A stretch of DNA of 64,000 nucleotides, taken from assembly GCF_900143675.1 (NCBI RefSeq), contig NZ_FRFC01000003.1:278095-342094 (forward strand). The letters run 5' to 3'. This document shows positions 1 to 9,020 of the stretch, in pieces. The position numbers were made by a program, and so were the translations under genes. The notes under the pieces were generated by a model. It saw only the letters and a program-made list of their open reading frames with translations. It was not told where the DNA came from and made no database searches. How positions within the stretch are numbered: position 1 is the stretch's first letter; the number at the start of each line of letters is the position of its first letter. The stretch comes from Candidatus Nitrosotalea sinensis. Its GTDB lineage: Archaea > Thermoproteota > Nitrososphaeria > Nitrososphaerales > Nitrosopumilaceae.

Positions 1-1
1 C

Positions 2-337
2 GCTTCGGATCCTAAAGTTATAGCTGATTATCAAGCTATAGGTGAAGAAATAAAACCAATTGGAGTACATGGTACGTTTGTAGCAGTAGATTGGGACTCA
101 TGTATTGCAGATGGGATCTGTTTGATGAGTTGTCCTACCAAAGTTTTTGAATGGTACAAAAATCCTGGTGAAACTGGACGAAAAGATAGAAAAGATTACA
201 CTGATAAAGCAAATCCTGTCAAAGAGGCTGACTGTATTTGGTGCATGGCATGTGTTGAAGTATGTCCGACAAAAGCAATCAAAGTTGATCAGCTAAGCCA
301 AGATATTCATGAAAGAGAGATTGCAAAACTTGCATAG
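2..337 (+). CDS. Zinc-type dicluster ferredoxin, 5' truncated by window edge
   Basis: The frame is open from base 2, so the N-terminus lies outside the window. The visible part has a first cluster motif C-x2-D-x2-C-x3-CP (starting WDSCIADGIC) and a second full motif C-x2-C-x2-C-x3-CP ([12 protein letters not shown]). An Asp in place of the second Cys of the first motif is the pattern of Sulfolobus-type zinc ferredoxins, where that site holds a [3Fe-4S] cluster. It is likely a soluble low-potential electron carrier for 2-oxoacid oxidoreductases and similar enzymes. It lies 41 bp upstream of a close paralogue, so the pair is a tandem duplication. The zinc-binding N-terminal extension cannot be checked because it is cut off. 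Confidence 0.85.
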   Translation, partial: ASDPKVIADYQAIGEEIKPIGVHGTFVAVDWDSCIADGICLMSCPTKVFEWYKNPGETGRKDRKDYTDKANPVKEADCIWCMACVEVCPTKAIKVDQLSQDIHEREIAKLA

Positions 338-357
338 CTTTGTCTAGGTTTAAATAA

Positions 358-912
<555 letters not shown>

Positions 913-913
913 A

Positions 914-940
914 TTTTTTCGTCCCTTTTCTTTTTCTTAT
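914..940 (+). terminator. T-rich probable transcription terminator after ferredoxins
   Basis: Immediately after the ferredoxin stop codon the coding strand carries runs of 6, 4 and 5 T, interrupted by C. Archaeal RNA polymerase terminates at such oligo-T tracts without needing a hairpin. There is no strong stem upstream. Confidence 0.4.
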
Positions 941-1021
941 TGCTAGTCTCTACATGTAATGTCTAAACTTCTCAGTTTGGCAAACTTAACAAATTTTAAC
1001 AAGTCCTTATCAAAAAAACTT

Positions 1022-1105
1022 GCAGAGGTCGCCTAGCCCGGCATGGCGTGGGCCTTGAGAGCCTATGTGCGCAAGCACCCGGGGGTTCAAATCCCTCTCT
1101 CTGCG
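1022..1105 (+). tRNA. tRNA-Ser (anticodon TGA)
   Basis: The acceptor GCAGAGG pairs with TCTCTGC (one G-T), and the discriminator is G, as expected for serine. The D stem is GCC/GGC. The anticodon stem TGGGC/GCCTA encloses the loop CTTGAGA, giving anticodon TGA, which reads UCA. A long class II variable arm (about 14 nt) precedes the T arm with loop TTCAAAT. CCA is not encoded and no intron is seen. The 3' end directly abuts the stop codon of the convergent rfcS gene. Confidence 0.93.
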
Positions 1106-2062
1106 CTATTCTTTTTCTATACTTCCTAATTCTGCCAATAATGCAGATAGTTGAATTTCAGGATTTGCTCCTATGATTAATCTATAATCATATTTTGCTA
1201 TGATCTCAAGCATCTCTGATAGATGCGATGTTTTGGTTTTATAGCATTCTTCATTAAGATATTTCAAAAAATCTGATTCTGACATGCCATATACTTTAAT
1301 GAGCTCAATCATCTTGTTTCTTGCCTCTGAAGTTTTTCCAGCAAGCGCAAGCTTGAAGACTGAACTTACATCACTAGTTTTGGCAAGTCCTGCAGAGGAT
1401 TTTACATTATCTTCATTTATCACACCTATGCTCGCTGTTGCTTGTAACATGTTTATTGTATGACGCATGTCTCCCTCTGAATATTGGTATAAAGTTTTCA
1501 AACCTCCTTGTGTATACTTTATTTTCTCTTTTTTACAAATTTCTTCAAGATGGTTGATTATGTCATCTTCTGGTATTCTAGTAAATTTAAAAACAGCACA
1601 TCTACTCTGTAACGGTTCTATTATCTTTGATATGTTGTTTGCAATCATTATGAATCTACAATGCTTTGCGGCATCTTCAATAATTCTTCTTAATGCAGTT
1701 TGAGCATCTGAAGTCATCTCATCAGCTTCATCTAAAATTACAAGTTTGAAAGGTATGTTTGTATCTAAACCTGAAAATCTTGCAAATTTCTTTACTCTTT
1801 CTCTGACCATGTTTATACCACGCTCATCTGATGCATTCAATTCTAGTGTGTATTCTCTCCACGAATCTCCAAGAATCTCTCTTGCAAGACATAGTGCAGT
1901 GGTGGTCTTACCCACTCCTGCTGATCCAGAAAATAGTAAATGTGGCATCTCTGATGTATTTTTTAAAAGTGATTGTAAACTACCAACAATTTCCTTCTGA
2001 TTTATGATGTCTGAGATCTTTGTTGGACGATATTTTTCTACCCACATTGATGATTCAGTCAT
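1106..2062 (-). CDS. rfcS: Replication factor C small subunit
   Basis: A 318-residue AAA+ clamp-loader subunit that, with the large subunit (24.2-25.3 kb), loads the PCNA sliding clamp at primer ends. Walker A is GSAGVGKTT at residues 46-54, Walker B with the DEAD box is at 111-114, and the SRC arginine-finger motif is at 153-155. The C-terminal helical collar domain is present and the length matches archaeal RfcS. The ATG start is clear. The gene faces the GINS-MCM-Hel308 operon but is transcribed in the opposite direction, so the region is a cluster of replication genes. The stop codon lies directly against the 3' end of tRNA-Ser. Confidence 0.96.
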   Translation of the reverse strand: MTESSMWVEKYRPTKISDIINQKEIVGSLQSLLKNTSEMPHLLFSGSAGVGKTTTALCLAREILGDSWREYTLELNASDERGINMVRERVKKFARFSGLDTNIPFKLVILDEADEMTSDAQTALRRIIEDAAKHCRFIMIANNISKIIEPLQSRCAVFKFTRIPEDDIINHLEEICKKEKIKYTQGGLKTLYQYSEGDMRHTINMLQATASIGVINEDNVKSSAGLAKTSDVSSVFKLALAGKTSEARNKMIELIKVYGMSESDFLKYLNEECYKTKTSHLSEMLEIIAKYDYRLIIGANPEIQLSALLAELGSIEKE

Positions 2063-2183
2063 AGGGACATACGTCTTTCACTTACTAATAAAATTAAGTT
2101 TGAGGATCTACCTTCCAATGTATAGTAGCTAGGGTATTCTGATATGACCTTGCTATTATGAATGAAAAAAAGTTAATTTTTGT

Positions 2184-2309
2184 ATGATTACATTAGGTCA
2201 AATTGAACATACGTCAGTATATGCAAATAGGAAGAAATTTGTACGGATAAAAGATGGATCAAATGATCAAACAAAATGGTTAACAGAATTGATCGATCGA
2301 TCCCTTTAG
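2184..2309 (+). CDS. Possible 41-residue protein upstream of GINS
   Basis: A short open frame in the 271-bp gap between rfcS and the GINS gene starts at ATG 2184 and ends in TAG at 2307-2309, just before the GINS ribosome binding site. The product begins MITLGQIEHTSVYANRKKF, is basic and has no recognised motif. It is in the right orientation to be the first gene of the operon, but nothing proves it is translated. The alternative is that the region is untranslated leader and promoter. Confidence 0.3.
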   Translation: MITLGQIEHTSVYANRKKFVRIKDGSNDQTKWLTELIDRSL

Positions 2310-2317
2310 AAGGTCAT

Positions 2318-2323
2318 AGGAGG
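2318..2323 (+). promoter_or_regulatory. Shine-Dalgarno AGGAGG for a TTG start
   Basis: A perfect AGGAGG lies 10 nt before TTG 2334. A nearby ATG at 2338 is in another frame and would not produce the GINS protein. The strong site therefore supports TTG as the true start and implies a leadered transcript here. Confidence 0.6.
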
Positions 2324-2333
2324 ATCGAGTAAA

Positions 2334-2849
2334 TTGCATGTCTCTGAATTAATCCAAGTACATAGTATGGGATATCGCCTACAGGATGTTAAGGTGAATT
2401 TTAGTCATGATTTGAAAATAGAAGCTCCATTAGTATCTATGGAATCTAAACAGGGGGAAATATTGAGCATCCCCAGGTGGATAGCCGAAGTACTCTCTAC
2501 GGAAAAGCTCGTTGAAGTTCAAGATAATGATATGATTGTAGCACTAAAACAAGCAGTCATGAAAGAGAATGTACAAGGAGATTTTGATCTAGCTACACTA
2601 GAACTAGATTTTTACATTAAAGTAAATTCGTTCACCAAGAGACTACCACAAGATGATCGTGATAAAATAGAAAGCATGTTAAATTCTCTGATTCGTAAAA
2701 GACAAGGAAAGATAATCCGATTGGCAGATTCGTCAAAGATGACAGCTGATCTGGCTAAAAAATTAACAATAGAGGAAAGAGCATTATTTGATTATATTCA
2801 TAATAATAGCTCTGAATTTAAAAAACAGATAATTGGAGATAAAAAATGA
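2334..2849 (+). CDS. GINS complex subunit (Gins51/Gins15-like)
   Basis: A 171-residue protein resembling archaeal GINS subunits of the Sld5/Psf1 type: an all-helical A domain (about 60-165) and a short N-terminal beta-rich B domain containing IPRWIAEVL, a typical GINS motif. GINS binds MCM and, in archaea, a Cdc45/RecJ-like protein to form the replicative helicase. The stop codon overlaps the MCM start (ATGA), so the two are co-translated, which fits their physical interaction. The start is TTG with a strong ribosome binding site. No second GINS subunit is seen in the window. Confidence 0.85.
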   Translation: MHVSELIQVHSMGYRLQDVKVNFSHDLKIEAPLVSMESKQGEILSIPRWIAEVLSTEKLVEVQDNDMIVALKQAVMKENVQGDFDLATLELDFYIKVNSFTKRLPQDDRDKIESMLNSLIRKRQGKIIRLADSSKMTADLAKKLTIEERALFDYIHNNSSEFKKQIIGDKK

Positions 2850-4927
2850 CTGCACAGTCTGAATCTATCTCTAAAAGTAAACTGCAAGATCAAGTAAAAG
2901 ATTTTCTTAGTCAATTCAAAGACAAATCTGGATCTTACAAGTATGTTGATGAAATAGATCAAATGATGGCAAAAAAAACACAATATATTGTTGTTGATTA
3001 TAATGATCTAGTTTCATATCCTGAGATAGAATCTATGTTTACCATTGATCCTGATGAAATACTCAGAGCTTTTGGAGGTGCAATAAAAGATGTCCTAAAA
3101 GAAAGGTTTCCACAGTATGCAGAAAAGATTCGTCATGATATACGTGTAAGAATCTCCAATTATCCGTCACAGAGAAGCTTACGTGAAGTGAATGCCGAAG
3201 TAATTGGTAAAGTAATTAGTGTGTCTGGAATGGTAGTACGATCTTCTGAAATTAAACCTCTAGCAAAAGAACTAGTATACTATTGTCCTGATAATCATAA
3301 AACTGTCAGAATTCAAGAAAAAGGATTAGAATTCAAAGAACCATTAAAATGTGATAATGGAAAATGTACTCACCGAGATCTAGAGATAAGCCCTGAACAA
3401 AGTAAGTTTATCGATTTCCAAATGGTTAGATTGCAAGAATTGCCAGAAGATCTACCGCCAGGTCAACTACCACATTATCTGGATGTTACAGTTCTACAAG
3501 ATTTAGTTGACAATGCAAGACCAGGTGATCGTATCATATTGACTGGGATTGTGAGAATTGAACAAGAACATATCCCATCTATGCGAGGAAAAAGTGGTAT
3601 CTATAGACTACGTGTTCAAGGAAATAACATTGAATTTCATCGTGGGCGTGGAAATAAAACATCTAGAAGTACAGAGCGAGAAGAGATCTCTCCAGACGAA
3701 GAGAGAATAATAAAATCTCTTGTTAAAAATCCTGATATTTATGACAGACTTGTGGCTTCCTTTGCACCACATGTTAGTGGACATGATATCATCAAAGAAG
3801 CAATCTTGTTGTTGATCGTTGGTTCAACACAAAAAATACTTGCAGATGGAGCTAAAATTCGTGGTGACATCAATGTATTTTTGGTAGGTGATCCTGGTAC
3901 TGCAAAAAGTGAAATGCTCAAGTTCTGTGCAAGAATTGCACCAAGGGGATTGTATACATCTGGAAGAGGTTCTACGGCAGCAGGACTTACTGCAGCAGTA
4001 GTACGAGATAAAATTGGTATAATGATGTTAGAGGCAGGTGCAGTCGTATTAGGAGATCAGGGACTTGTCTGTATAGATGAGTTTGATAAAATGAAACCAG
4101 AAGATCGAAGTGCTTTACATGAAACAATGGAGCAGCAATCTGTAAGCATTGCAAAGGGTGGAATTGTTGCAACATTAAATGCTAGAACCTCAATTTTAGC
4201 AGCAGCTAACCCGATGTTTGGAAAATATGATCCATTCAAGAATATAACTGAAAATGTCAATCTTCCGGTTCCTCTCTTGACACGTTTTGATTTAATTTTT
4301 GTTGTACGAGATATTCCATCAAAAGAAAGAGATACCAGAATTGCCAGACACATCCTGAATTTGCATCATACAACTGGTGTTGATACAAAATCGCTCATTG
4401 ATGTTGATATTCTAACAAAATATTTGTCATATGCAAAAAGATATGATCCAAATCTAACTCCAGAAGCAGAAGATCTTATACTCAACTACTATATGACAAT
4501 GAGAAATGTAGAATCTGAAGGAATGATTACTGTAACACCAAGACAACTAGAAGGACTTGTGAGATTAGCCACTGCAAGAGCTAGATTGTTAATGAAAACT
4601 CAAGTTGATGCAGAAGATGCAGAAAGATCTATTTTTCTTATGCAGAGTATGTTACAAGATGCCGGGGTTGATGTTAATACTGGTAAGGTCGATCTTGGGG
4701 TTCTCCAAGGACGACCCCACAGTGAAGTATCAAAAATGCAACTGTTCATGGATGTTATGAGATCCCTTGAAGGAGATGAAAAGAGACCTGTAGAAGAAAA
4801 AGCATTTGTTAAAGAACTTGCCAAGACTGGTAAATTTACAGAAGATGAAGCAAGAAAATATCTTAAAAAGTTGCAAAGAGAGTCAGCTATTTATGAATCC
4901 AAACCTGGTCATTATAACCGTGTATGA
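2846..4927 (+). CDS. mcm: Replicative DNA helicase MCM
   Basis: A 693-residue minichromosome maintenance helicase, the 3'-5' motor of the replication fork. The N-terminal domain has a zinc-binding region around C147, C169 and C174. Walker A GDPGTAKS starts near residue 348, Walker B CIDEFDKM holds the Asp-Glu pair near 411, and the arginine finger is in LTRFDLIF. A C-terminal winged-helix domain (about 620-693) ends the protein. Length and domain order are normal. It overlaps the GINS gene upstream and the Hel308 gene downstream by 4 nt each (ATGA), so all three form one operon. Confidence 0.97.
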   Translation: MTAQSESISKSKLQDQVKDFLSQFKDKSGSYKYVDEIDQMMAKKTQYIVVDYNDLVSYPEIESMFTIDPDEILRAFGGAIKDVLKERFPQYAEKIRHDIRVRISNYPSQRSLREVNAEVIGKVISVSGMVVRSSEIKPLAKELVYYCPDNHKTVRIQEKGLEFKEPLKCDNGKCTHRDLEISPEQSKFIDFQMVRLQELPEDLPPGQLPHYLDVTVLQDLVDNARPGDRIILTGIVRIEQEHIPSMRGKSGIYRLRVQGNNIEFHRGRGNKTSRSTEREEISPDEERIIKSLVKNPDIYDRLVASFAPHVSGHDIIKEAILLLIVGSTQKILADGAKIRGDINVFLVGDPGTAKSEMLKFCARIAPRGLYTSGRGSTAAGLTAAVVRDKIGIMMLEAGAVVLGDQGLVCIDEFDKMKPEDRSALHETMEQQSVSIAKGGIVATLNARTSILAAANPMFGKYDPFKNITENVNLPVPLLTRFDLIFVVRDIPSKERDTRIARHILNLHHTTGVDTKSLIDVDILTKYLSYAKRYDPNLTPEAEDLILNYYMTMRNVESEGMITVTPRQLEGLVRLATARARLLMKTQVDAEDAERSIFLMQSMLQDAGVDVNTGKVDLGVLQGRPHSEVSKMQLFMDVMRSLEGDEKRPVEEKAFVKELAKTGKFTEDEARKYLKKLQRESAIYESKPGHYNRV

Positions 4928-7047
4928 AAATAGAGCAACTAGATATTCCTACTTCTGTAATTGAGTTCTTGAAAATACAGGGCTACGTGAGCCTGTATCA
5001 ACCACAAGAAAAGACAGTAAAAGCAGGATTGCTTGAAGGAAAAAATATTCTGGTTTCAGCGCCTACTGCTAGTGGTAAGACACTAATTGCGATTCTTGCA
5101 ATAATAAAAAATCTATCTGAGAAGAGAGGAAAAATTGTCTATCTTAGTCCACTAAAAGCTCTGGCATCTGAAAAATTTAATGAATTCAAAAAACTAACAT
5201 CTATTGATCTTGGAAAGAATGTGAAAATTCAAATATCTACTGGAGACTTTGATGTGTCTGACAGAAATCTAGGAAATAATGACATATTGGTATTGACTAA
5301 TGAGAAAATGGATTCTATCATACGACAAGGAGCTGAATGGGTAGACGAAATAAGTCTTGTAATTGCAGATGAAGTACATCTTCTCGGTGATGATGATAGA
5401 GGCCCAACTTTGGAAATTGTACTTACAAAATTAAAACTACTGCCATCAAAGCCGCAAATACTTGCTTTGAGTGCAACTGTCACTAACGCTGACGAGATTG
5501 CTGATTGGTTAGAATGTAAACTGGTTCATAGCGAATGGAGACCAGTGCCATTATTCGAGGGAGTCTATGATCAAGGCATAGTAACCATGCAAGATAATAA
5601 AACATTTGAAATAAAAACAAGCATACGAGGACCCCCAGTAGACTTAGGGTTGGATTCATTAAAAAATGGAGGGCAAGCAATATTGTTTGCAGAAACCCGG
5701 GCACGCTCTGTAGCCCTTGCTACAAAAGCGTCTGAAGCAGTATCAAAGATACTACAAAATGAAGAAAAAGAACAACTTGCAGAAACATCACAAAAAATTT
5801 TAGATGATAATGAACATACTGATCTTGTCAAAACACTTGCTGGTCTAATTAAAAATGGAGTAGCGTTTCATCATGCTGGTCTTAATCCAAATTGTAGAGA
5901 TGTGGTGGAATCTGAATTTCGAAATAAGAGAATCAAAATTTTAGCGTCTACTCCAACACTTGCTGCGGGAGTAAACCTTCCCGCTAGAAGAGTAGTTATA
6001 TCAAATGTTACTCGATATGACGCAAAATACGGAGCAAACAAACCAATCAGCATATTAGAGTACAAGCAACTATGTGGTAGAGCAGGAAGGCCACAGTATG
6101 ACAAATATGGGGAAGCGATAATTGTCAGCAATTCAAATGGTGAGGAAATCTTTGACTATTACATCAACGGAACTCCTGAACCAATACTATCAAAGCTCAC
6201 AGGAGACAAAGCACTACGAATTCATCTTCTGAGTTTTGTATCTACAAGTCCTGGCATTAAAGGTGAAGATATCATAGATTTCTTTTCAAAAACACTATCT
6301 GGATCTCAGGAAAGAAAATCAACTATGAAATTTCATATACAAATATCGTTGAGATATCTAGAATCAGAAGGTCTTGTACAACAAAAAGGAAATAGATACA
6401 TTGCAACAGATTTTGGTAAAAAAACTTCTACTTTGTATATAGATCCTCTTACTGCAGTGCTATTCAAAAAATCTCTAGAGAAAATTTCTACATCTGGACA
6501 TACTCTTGGTCTATTACATCTAATTACAAGCTCAGAAGATTTTTTTCCAAAATTCTCATTACGTAATAAAGACTATGAATACATAGGAACTCTGATTGAA
6601 AATCATGCAGATGAGCTAATAGAGCATATATCAGAATATGATTGTAATCGTAGTCTTCTTGCTCTACGTGCTTGGATTGATGAATCAAATGAAATTTCTC
6701 TTTCTGATAATTACGGCATAGAGTCTGGGGATATGCACAGAATGGTTGAAACATCAGATTGGCTCATTCATGCACTTTATGAAATTGCAAAATTGGAAAG
6801 AAAAGACAGCCTGCTACCTGAACTTGATGTCTTACGATCTAGAATATTGTATGGAATAAAGGAAGAACTTATTGATCTAGTAAGAATAAAGGGGATTGGT
6901 AGAATACGAGCCAGACTCTTGTTCAAAAATGGCATTAAAACAACAGCTGATCTAGCATCAATACCTGTTGAAAAACTTGCAAAAATGGACAAGATAGGGC
7001 CAGTTATTGCAGAAAACATAAAGACACATCTAAAAAAGATAAGATGA
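4924..7047 (+). CDS. hel308: ATP-dependent DNA helicase Hel308
   Basis: A 707-residue Ski2-family superfamily 2 helicase. It shows the Q-motif region YQPQEK, Walker A APTASGKT (46-53), the DEVH box at 149-152, the motif VI sequence CGRAGRPQ near 382-390, a winged-helix domain, a ratchet domain and C-terminal helix-hairpin-helix repeats (KGIGRIRAR, DKIGPVIAE). Hel308 acts on stalled and recombining replication forks. Linkage in a single operon with GINS and MCM supports a fork-associated role. The frame overlaps both neighbours by 4 nt. Confidence 0.93.
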   Translation: MKIEQLDIPTSVIEFLKIQGYVSLYQPQEKTVKAGLLEGKNILVSAPTASGKTLIAILAIIKNLSEKRGKIVYLSPLKALASEKFNEFKKLTSIDLGKNVKIQISTGDFDVSDRNLGNNDILVLTNEKMDSIIRQGAEWVDEISLVIADEVHLLGDDDRGPTLEIVLTKLKLLPSKPQILALSATVTNADEIADWLECKLVHSEWRPVPLFEGVYDQGIVTMQDNKTFEIKTSIRGPPVDLGLDSLKNGGQAILFAETRARSVALATKASEAVSKILQNEEKEQLAETSQKILDDNEHTDLVKTLAGLIKNGVAFHHAGLNPNCRDVVESEFRNKRIKILASTPTLAAGVNLPARRVVISNVTRYDAKYGANKPISILEYKQLCGRAGRPQYDKYGEAIIVSNSNGEEIFDYYINGTPEPILSKLTGDKALRIHLLSFVSTSPGIKGEDIIDFFSKTLSGSQERKSTMKFHIQISLRYLESEGLVQQKGNRYIATDFGKKTSTLYIDPLTAVLFKKSLEKISTSGHTLGLLHLITSSEDFFPKFSLRNKDYEYIGTLIENHADELIEHISEYDCNRSLLALRAWIDESNEISLSDNYGIESGDMHRMVETSDWLIHALYEIAKLERKDSLLPELDVLRSRILYGIKEELIDLVRIKGIGRIRARLLFKNGIKTTADLASIPVEKLAKMDKIGPVIAENIKTHLKKIR

Positions 7048-8042
7048 TGTTAGACAAAACAGTTGTAGCGGTATTAATCTCTGCAATTGCATTTGTTGTT
7101 GTTTATGGAACAACTCCTCGACTGATTTCTCTTCTTAATAAGAAAAACATGACTGTAAAGGACTACAATAAGGAGACTGCAACAATGGTCGCAAGACCGG
7201 GTGGTCCATCTATTCTTGTAGGTATATTGGCTTCAGAGTTTACTTTGTATGGGTTTTTTCCTTCTGCTTCAATTCTTGCAATAATATCTACAACTTCACT
7301 TGCCTTTCTTGTTGGGCTTGCGGATGATAGAAAAGTACTTGGTGGATGGTTTAAGCCTCTTGCACTTGCTGTATCTGCACTTCCCATTATCTTGCTTGGT
7401 GCATATGTTCCACCACATCTTGCCTTTCCACTATTTGGTTCAGTCAAGATCCCAGAACTATATCTTGGATTAATAGTAATCATGATTCCTGTTATGGGAA
7501 ACACCATAAACTCTATTGACGTATTAAATGGCGTTGCAAGCGGATTTATGACTATCGCAAGTTTTGCTCTTACTATTTGTCTTGTAATCGTACAAAATTA
7601 TGACATTGCACTGGCCAGTCTGCCTCTTGGTTTTGTTTCATTGGCATTCTACAAATATCACAAAGTTCCAAGTAAAATATTTCCAGGAGATTCTGGTGCT
7701 TTGACCCTTGGTGCAATGTATGGTGTGATATCCATTGTAGGTCATGTGGAAATTATTGCAGCAATTGCTCTTCTTCCTGCTGTGATAAACTCTTTCCTAT
7801 TTCTCTCAAGTGTAAAGAGAATAATAGAACACAGACAGATAAAAGCAAAACCGGTAGTTCATACTGCAGACTTTAAGCTCATGGCCAGTGACGATAAATC
7901 TGCTCCTGTAACTCTTGTGAGATTGATTCTTGCAAATGGCCCTCTTACCGAAAAACAAGTGGGGTTTGTTATATTCAAATTGTCGCTATTTTCTGCAGCA
8001 CTTGCAATAATAACATCTTTTATGATGGAAATTAAGCTATGA
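7044..8042 (+). CDS. UDP-GlcNAc:dolichyl-phosphate GlcNAc-1-P transferase (AglH/Alg7-like)
   Basis: A 332-residue polytopic membrane protein of glycosyltransferase family 4 (MraY/WecA/Alg7). The sequence contains the Asp-rich motif GLADDRK, the NSIDVLNG motif and the FPGDSGAL motif, which bind Mg and the nucleotide sugar. About ten hydrophobic segments are present. It is expected to start lipid-linked glycan assembly for protein N-glycosylation at the membrane. Two consecutive ATG codons (7044, 7047) are possible starts; the first overlaps the Hel308 stop. Its place at the end of a replication operon is probably just tight packing. Confidence 0.82.
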   Translation: MMLDKTVVAVLISAIAFVVVYGTTPRLISLLNKKNMTVKDYNKETATMVARPGGPSILVGILASEFTLYGFFPSASILAIISTTSLAFLVGLADDRKVLGGWFKPLALAVSALPIILLGAYVPPHLAFPLFGSVKIPELYLGLIVIMIPVMGNTINSIDVLNGVASGFMTIASFALTICLVIVQNYDIALASLPLGFVSLAFYKYHKVPSKIFPGDSGALTLGAMYGVISIVGHVEIIAAIALLPAVINSFLFLSSVKRIIEHRQIKAKPVVHTADFKLMASDDKSAPVTLVRLILANGPLTEKQVGFVIFKLSLFSAALAIITSFMMEIKL

Positions 8043-8272
8043 AAGGATCTTTGATTTTCTTTTACATATTCGTAATGTGGATATTGATAATTGCAGGAGG
8101 TGCTATAGTTGTACCAATAATTGCACACATCTCAATACATGGGTTTGGCAAACTAGATTCCATAGTGGATTCTTCTGTAAAAGCGGGAATCGCAATTATG
8201 CTTGTAATTATTTGGATTTTGATAATGTCAAAAATAAAGAATTGGATATTTCACAGGCAAATCAATCGTTAA
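8039..8272 (+). CDS. Small two-helix membrane protein, unknown function
   Basis: A 77-residue protein with two strongly hydrophobic segments (about 5-30 and 47-65) and a basic C-terminus (KIKNWIFHRQINR). It overlaps the upstream GlcNAc-phosphate transferase by 4 nt (ATGA), so it is likely co-translated and may be an accessory of that membrane enzyme; this is an inference from position only. I do not recognise the family. It converges with the acetyltransferase gene, overlapping by 4 nt. Confidence 0.65.
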   Translation: MKGSLIFFYIFVMWILIIAGGAIVVPIIAHISIHGFGKLDSIVDSSVKAGIAIMLVIIWILIMSKIKNWIFHRQINR

Positions 8273-8763
8273 CTGTCTTCCCAGTTCTTCTTCTTCTTGT
8301 CATATTCCTCTCTTGAATATTTCACCTTGGCAGGAACTCCTACTGCTACACAATTTTCAGGAATATCTCTTGTTACAACTGCTCCCATTGCTATTACGCT
8401 ATTCTTTCCTATTCTGACTCCTGCCTTTATTACTGCTCTTGAACCTATGACTACTCCATCCTCTATGATTACCCCTATCATTTTTTTGCTAGCTGGATAA
8501 GGATCATTAGTCAATGTAGCAGCTGGTCCAATGAAGACATTCTTTCCGATTCTTGATAGTGGTGGTATGTAAACAAGGCCCTCAATCATTGTATTTTCTC
8601 CTATCTTTACGTTGTAATCAATATGTGCAAGAGAGCCTATTTTGACATTGTCTCCAATTTCTGTATTGTCGCCCACATATGCAAAATGCCATATCCTAAC
8701 ATCCTTTCCAAGTTTTGCCTTTTCAGAAATAAAATTTGTTACCATTTTCATCACAAATGCCAC
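8269..8763 (-). CDS. Left-handed beta-helix acyltransferase (WbpD/WlbB-like N-acetyltransferase)
   Basis: A 164-residue hexapeptide-repeat protein. Repeats such as IGDNVKIGS, IGKNVFIG and IGKNSVIAMG build the left-handed parallel beta helix of trimeric acetyl-CoA-dependent acyltransferases. It most resembles enzymes that acetylate 3-amino UDP-sugars in the 2,3-diacetamido-uronic acid pathway (WbpD/WlbB). The upstream genes of the same strand include a WlbA-like oxidoreductase, which supports a sugar-nucleotide role. The ATG at 8763 overlaps the Trm112-like gene by 13 nt; a later in-frame ATG (residue 5 or 7) would remove most or all of the overlap. Confidence 0.78.
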   Translation of the reverse strand: MAFVMKMVTNFISEKAKLGKDVRIWHFAYVGDNTEIGDNVKIGSLAHIDYNVKIGENTMIEGLVYIPPLSRIGKNVFIGPAATLTNDPYPASKKMIGVIIEDGVVIGSRAVIKAGVRIGKNSVIAMGAVVTRDIPENCVAVGVPAKVKYSREEYDKKKKNWEDS

Positions 8764-9020
8764 GGCAAGCCTTTTGCAATGATCTTGTCGGGAAGAATGG
8801 TTTTGTATTTATTCAAAAATTCAATATCTTGATTTTTTTCACGCAGCTCATCTGGTAACATCACCGGAATCTCTTCTAGTATTGGATAATATCTGGAACA
8901 TTTAGAACAAAATATGATGCCCTCTGCAATCACATCTCCATTAGAGGATAACTCTATCAACTCCAATGGGGAATGTTTGTCTATGGGACATGCAAGTATA
9001 TTCATTAATTTTCTGTTCAT
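8751..9020 (-). CDS. Trm112-like zinc-binding protein
   Basis: An 89-residue protein of the Trm112/UPF0434 family: an N-terminal LACP motif, a CSKC knuckle and the conserved YPILEEIPVML segment. Only three of the usual four cysteines are visible (about residues 11, 38, 41). In archaea and eukaryotes Trm112 activates several methyltransferases acting on tRNA, rRNA and release factor. Here it lies inside a sugar-modification cluster and overlaps both neighbours (4 nt upstream, 13 nt downstream), which is an unexpected context. It may be a specialised homologue rather than the general activator. Confidence 0.7.
   Translation of the reverse strand: MNRKLMNILACPIDKHSPLELIELSSNGDVIAEGIIFCSKCSRYYPILEEIPVMLPDELREKNQDIEFLNKYKTILPDKIIAKGLPWHL

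Noticed and set aside
4057..4353. Minus-strand frame inside mcm
   Set aside because: It overlaps the conserved ATPase domain of MCM and has no recognisable protein features.
1106..7047. Replication origin near the replication genes
   Set aside because: No cdc6/orc1 gene and no inverted origin-box repeats were seen in the 271-bp gap, so gene clustering alone does not support an origin.
7163..7507. Long minus-strand frame opposite the AglH-like gene
   Set aside because: It is a mirror of a highly conserved membrane protein gene and has no promoter or ribosome site.
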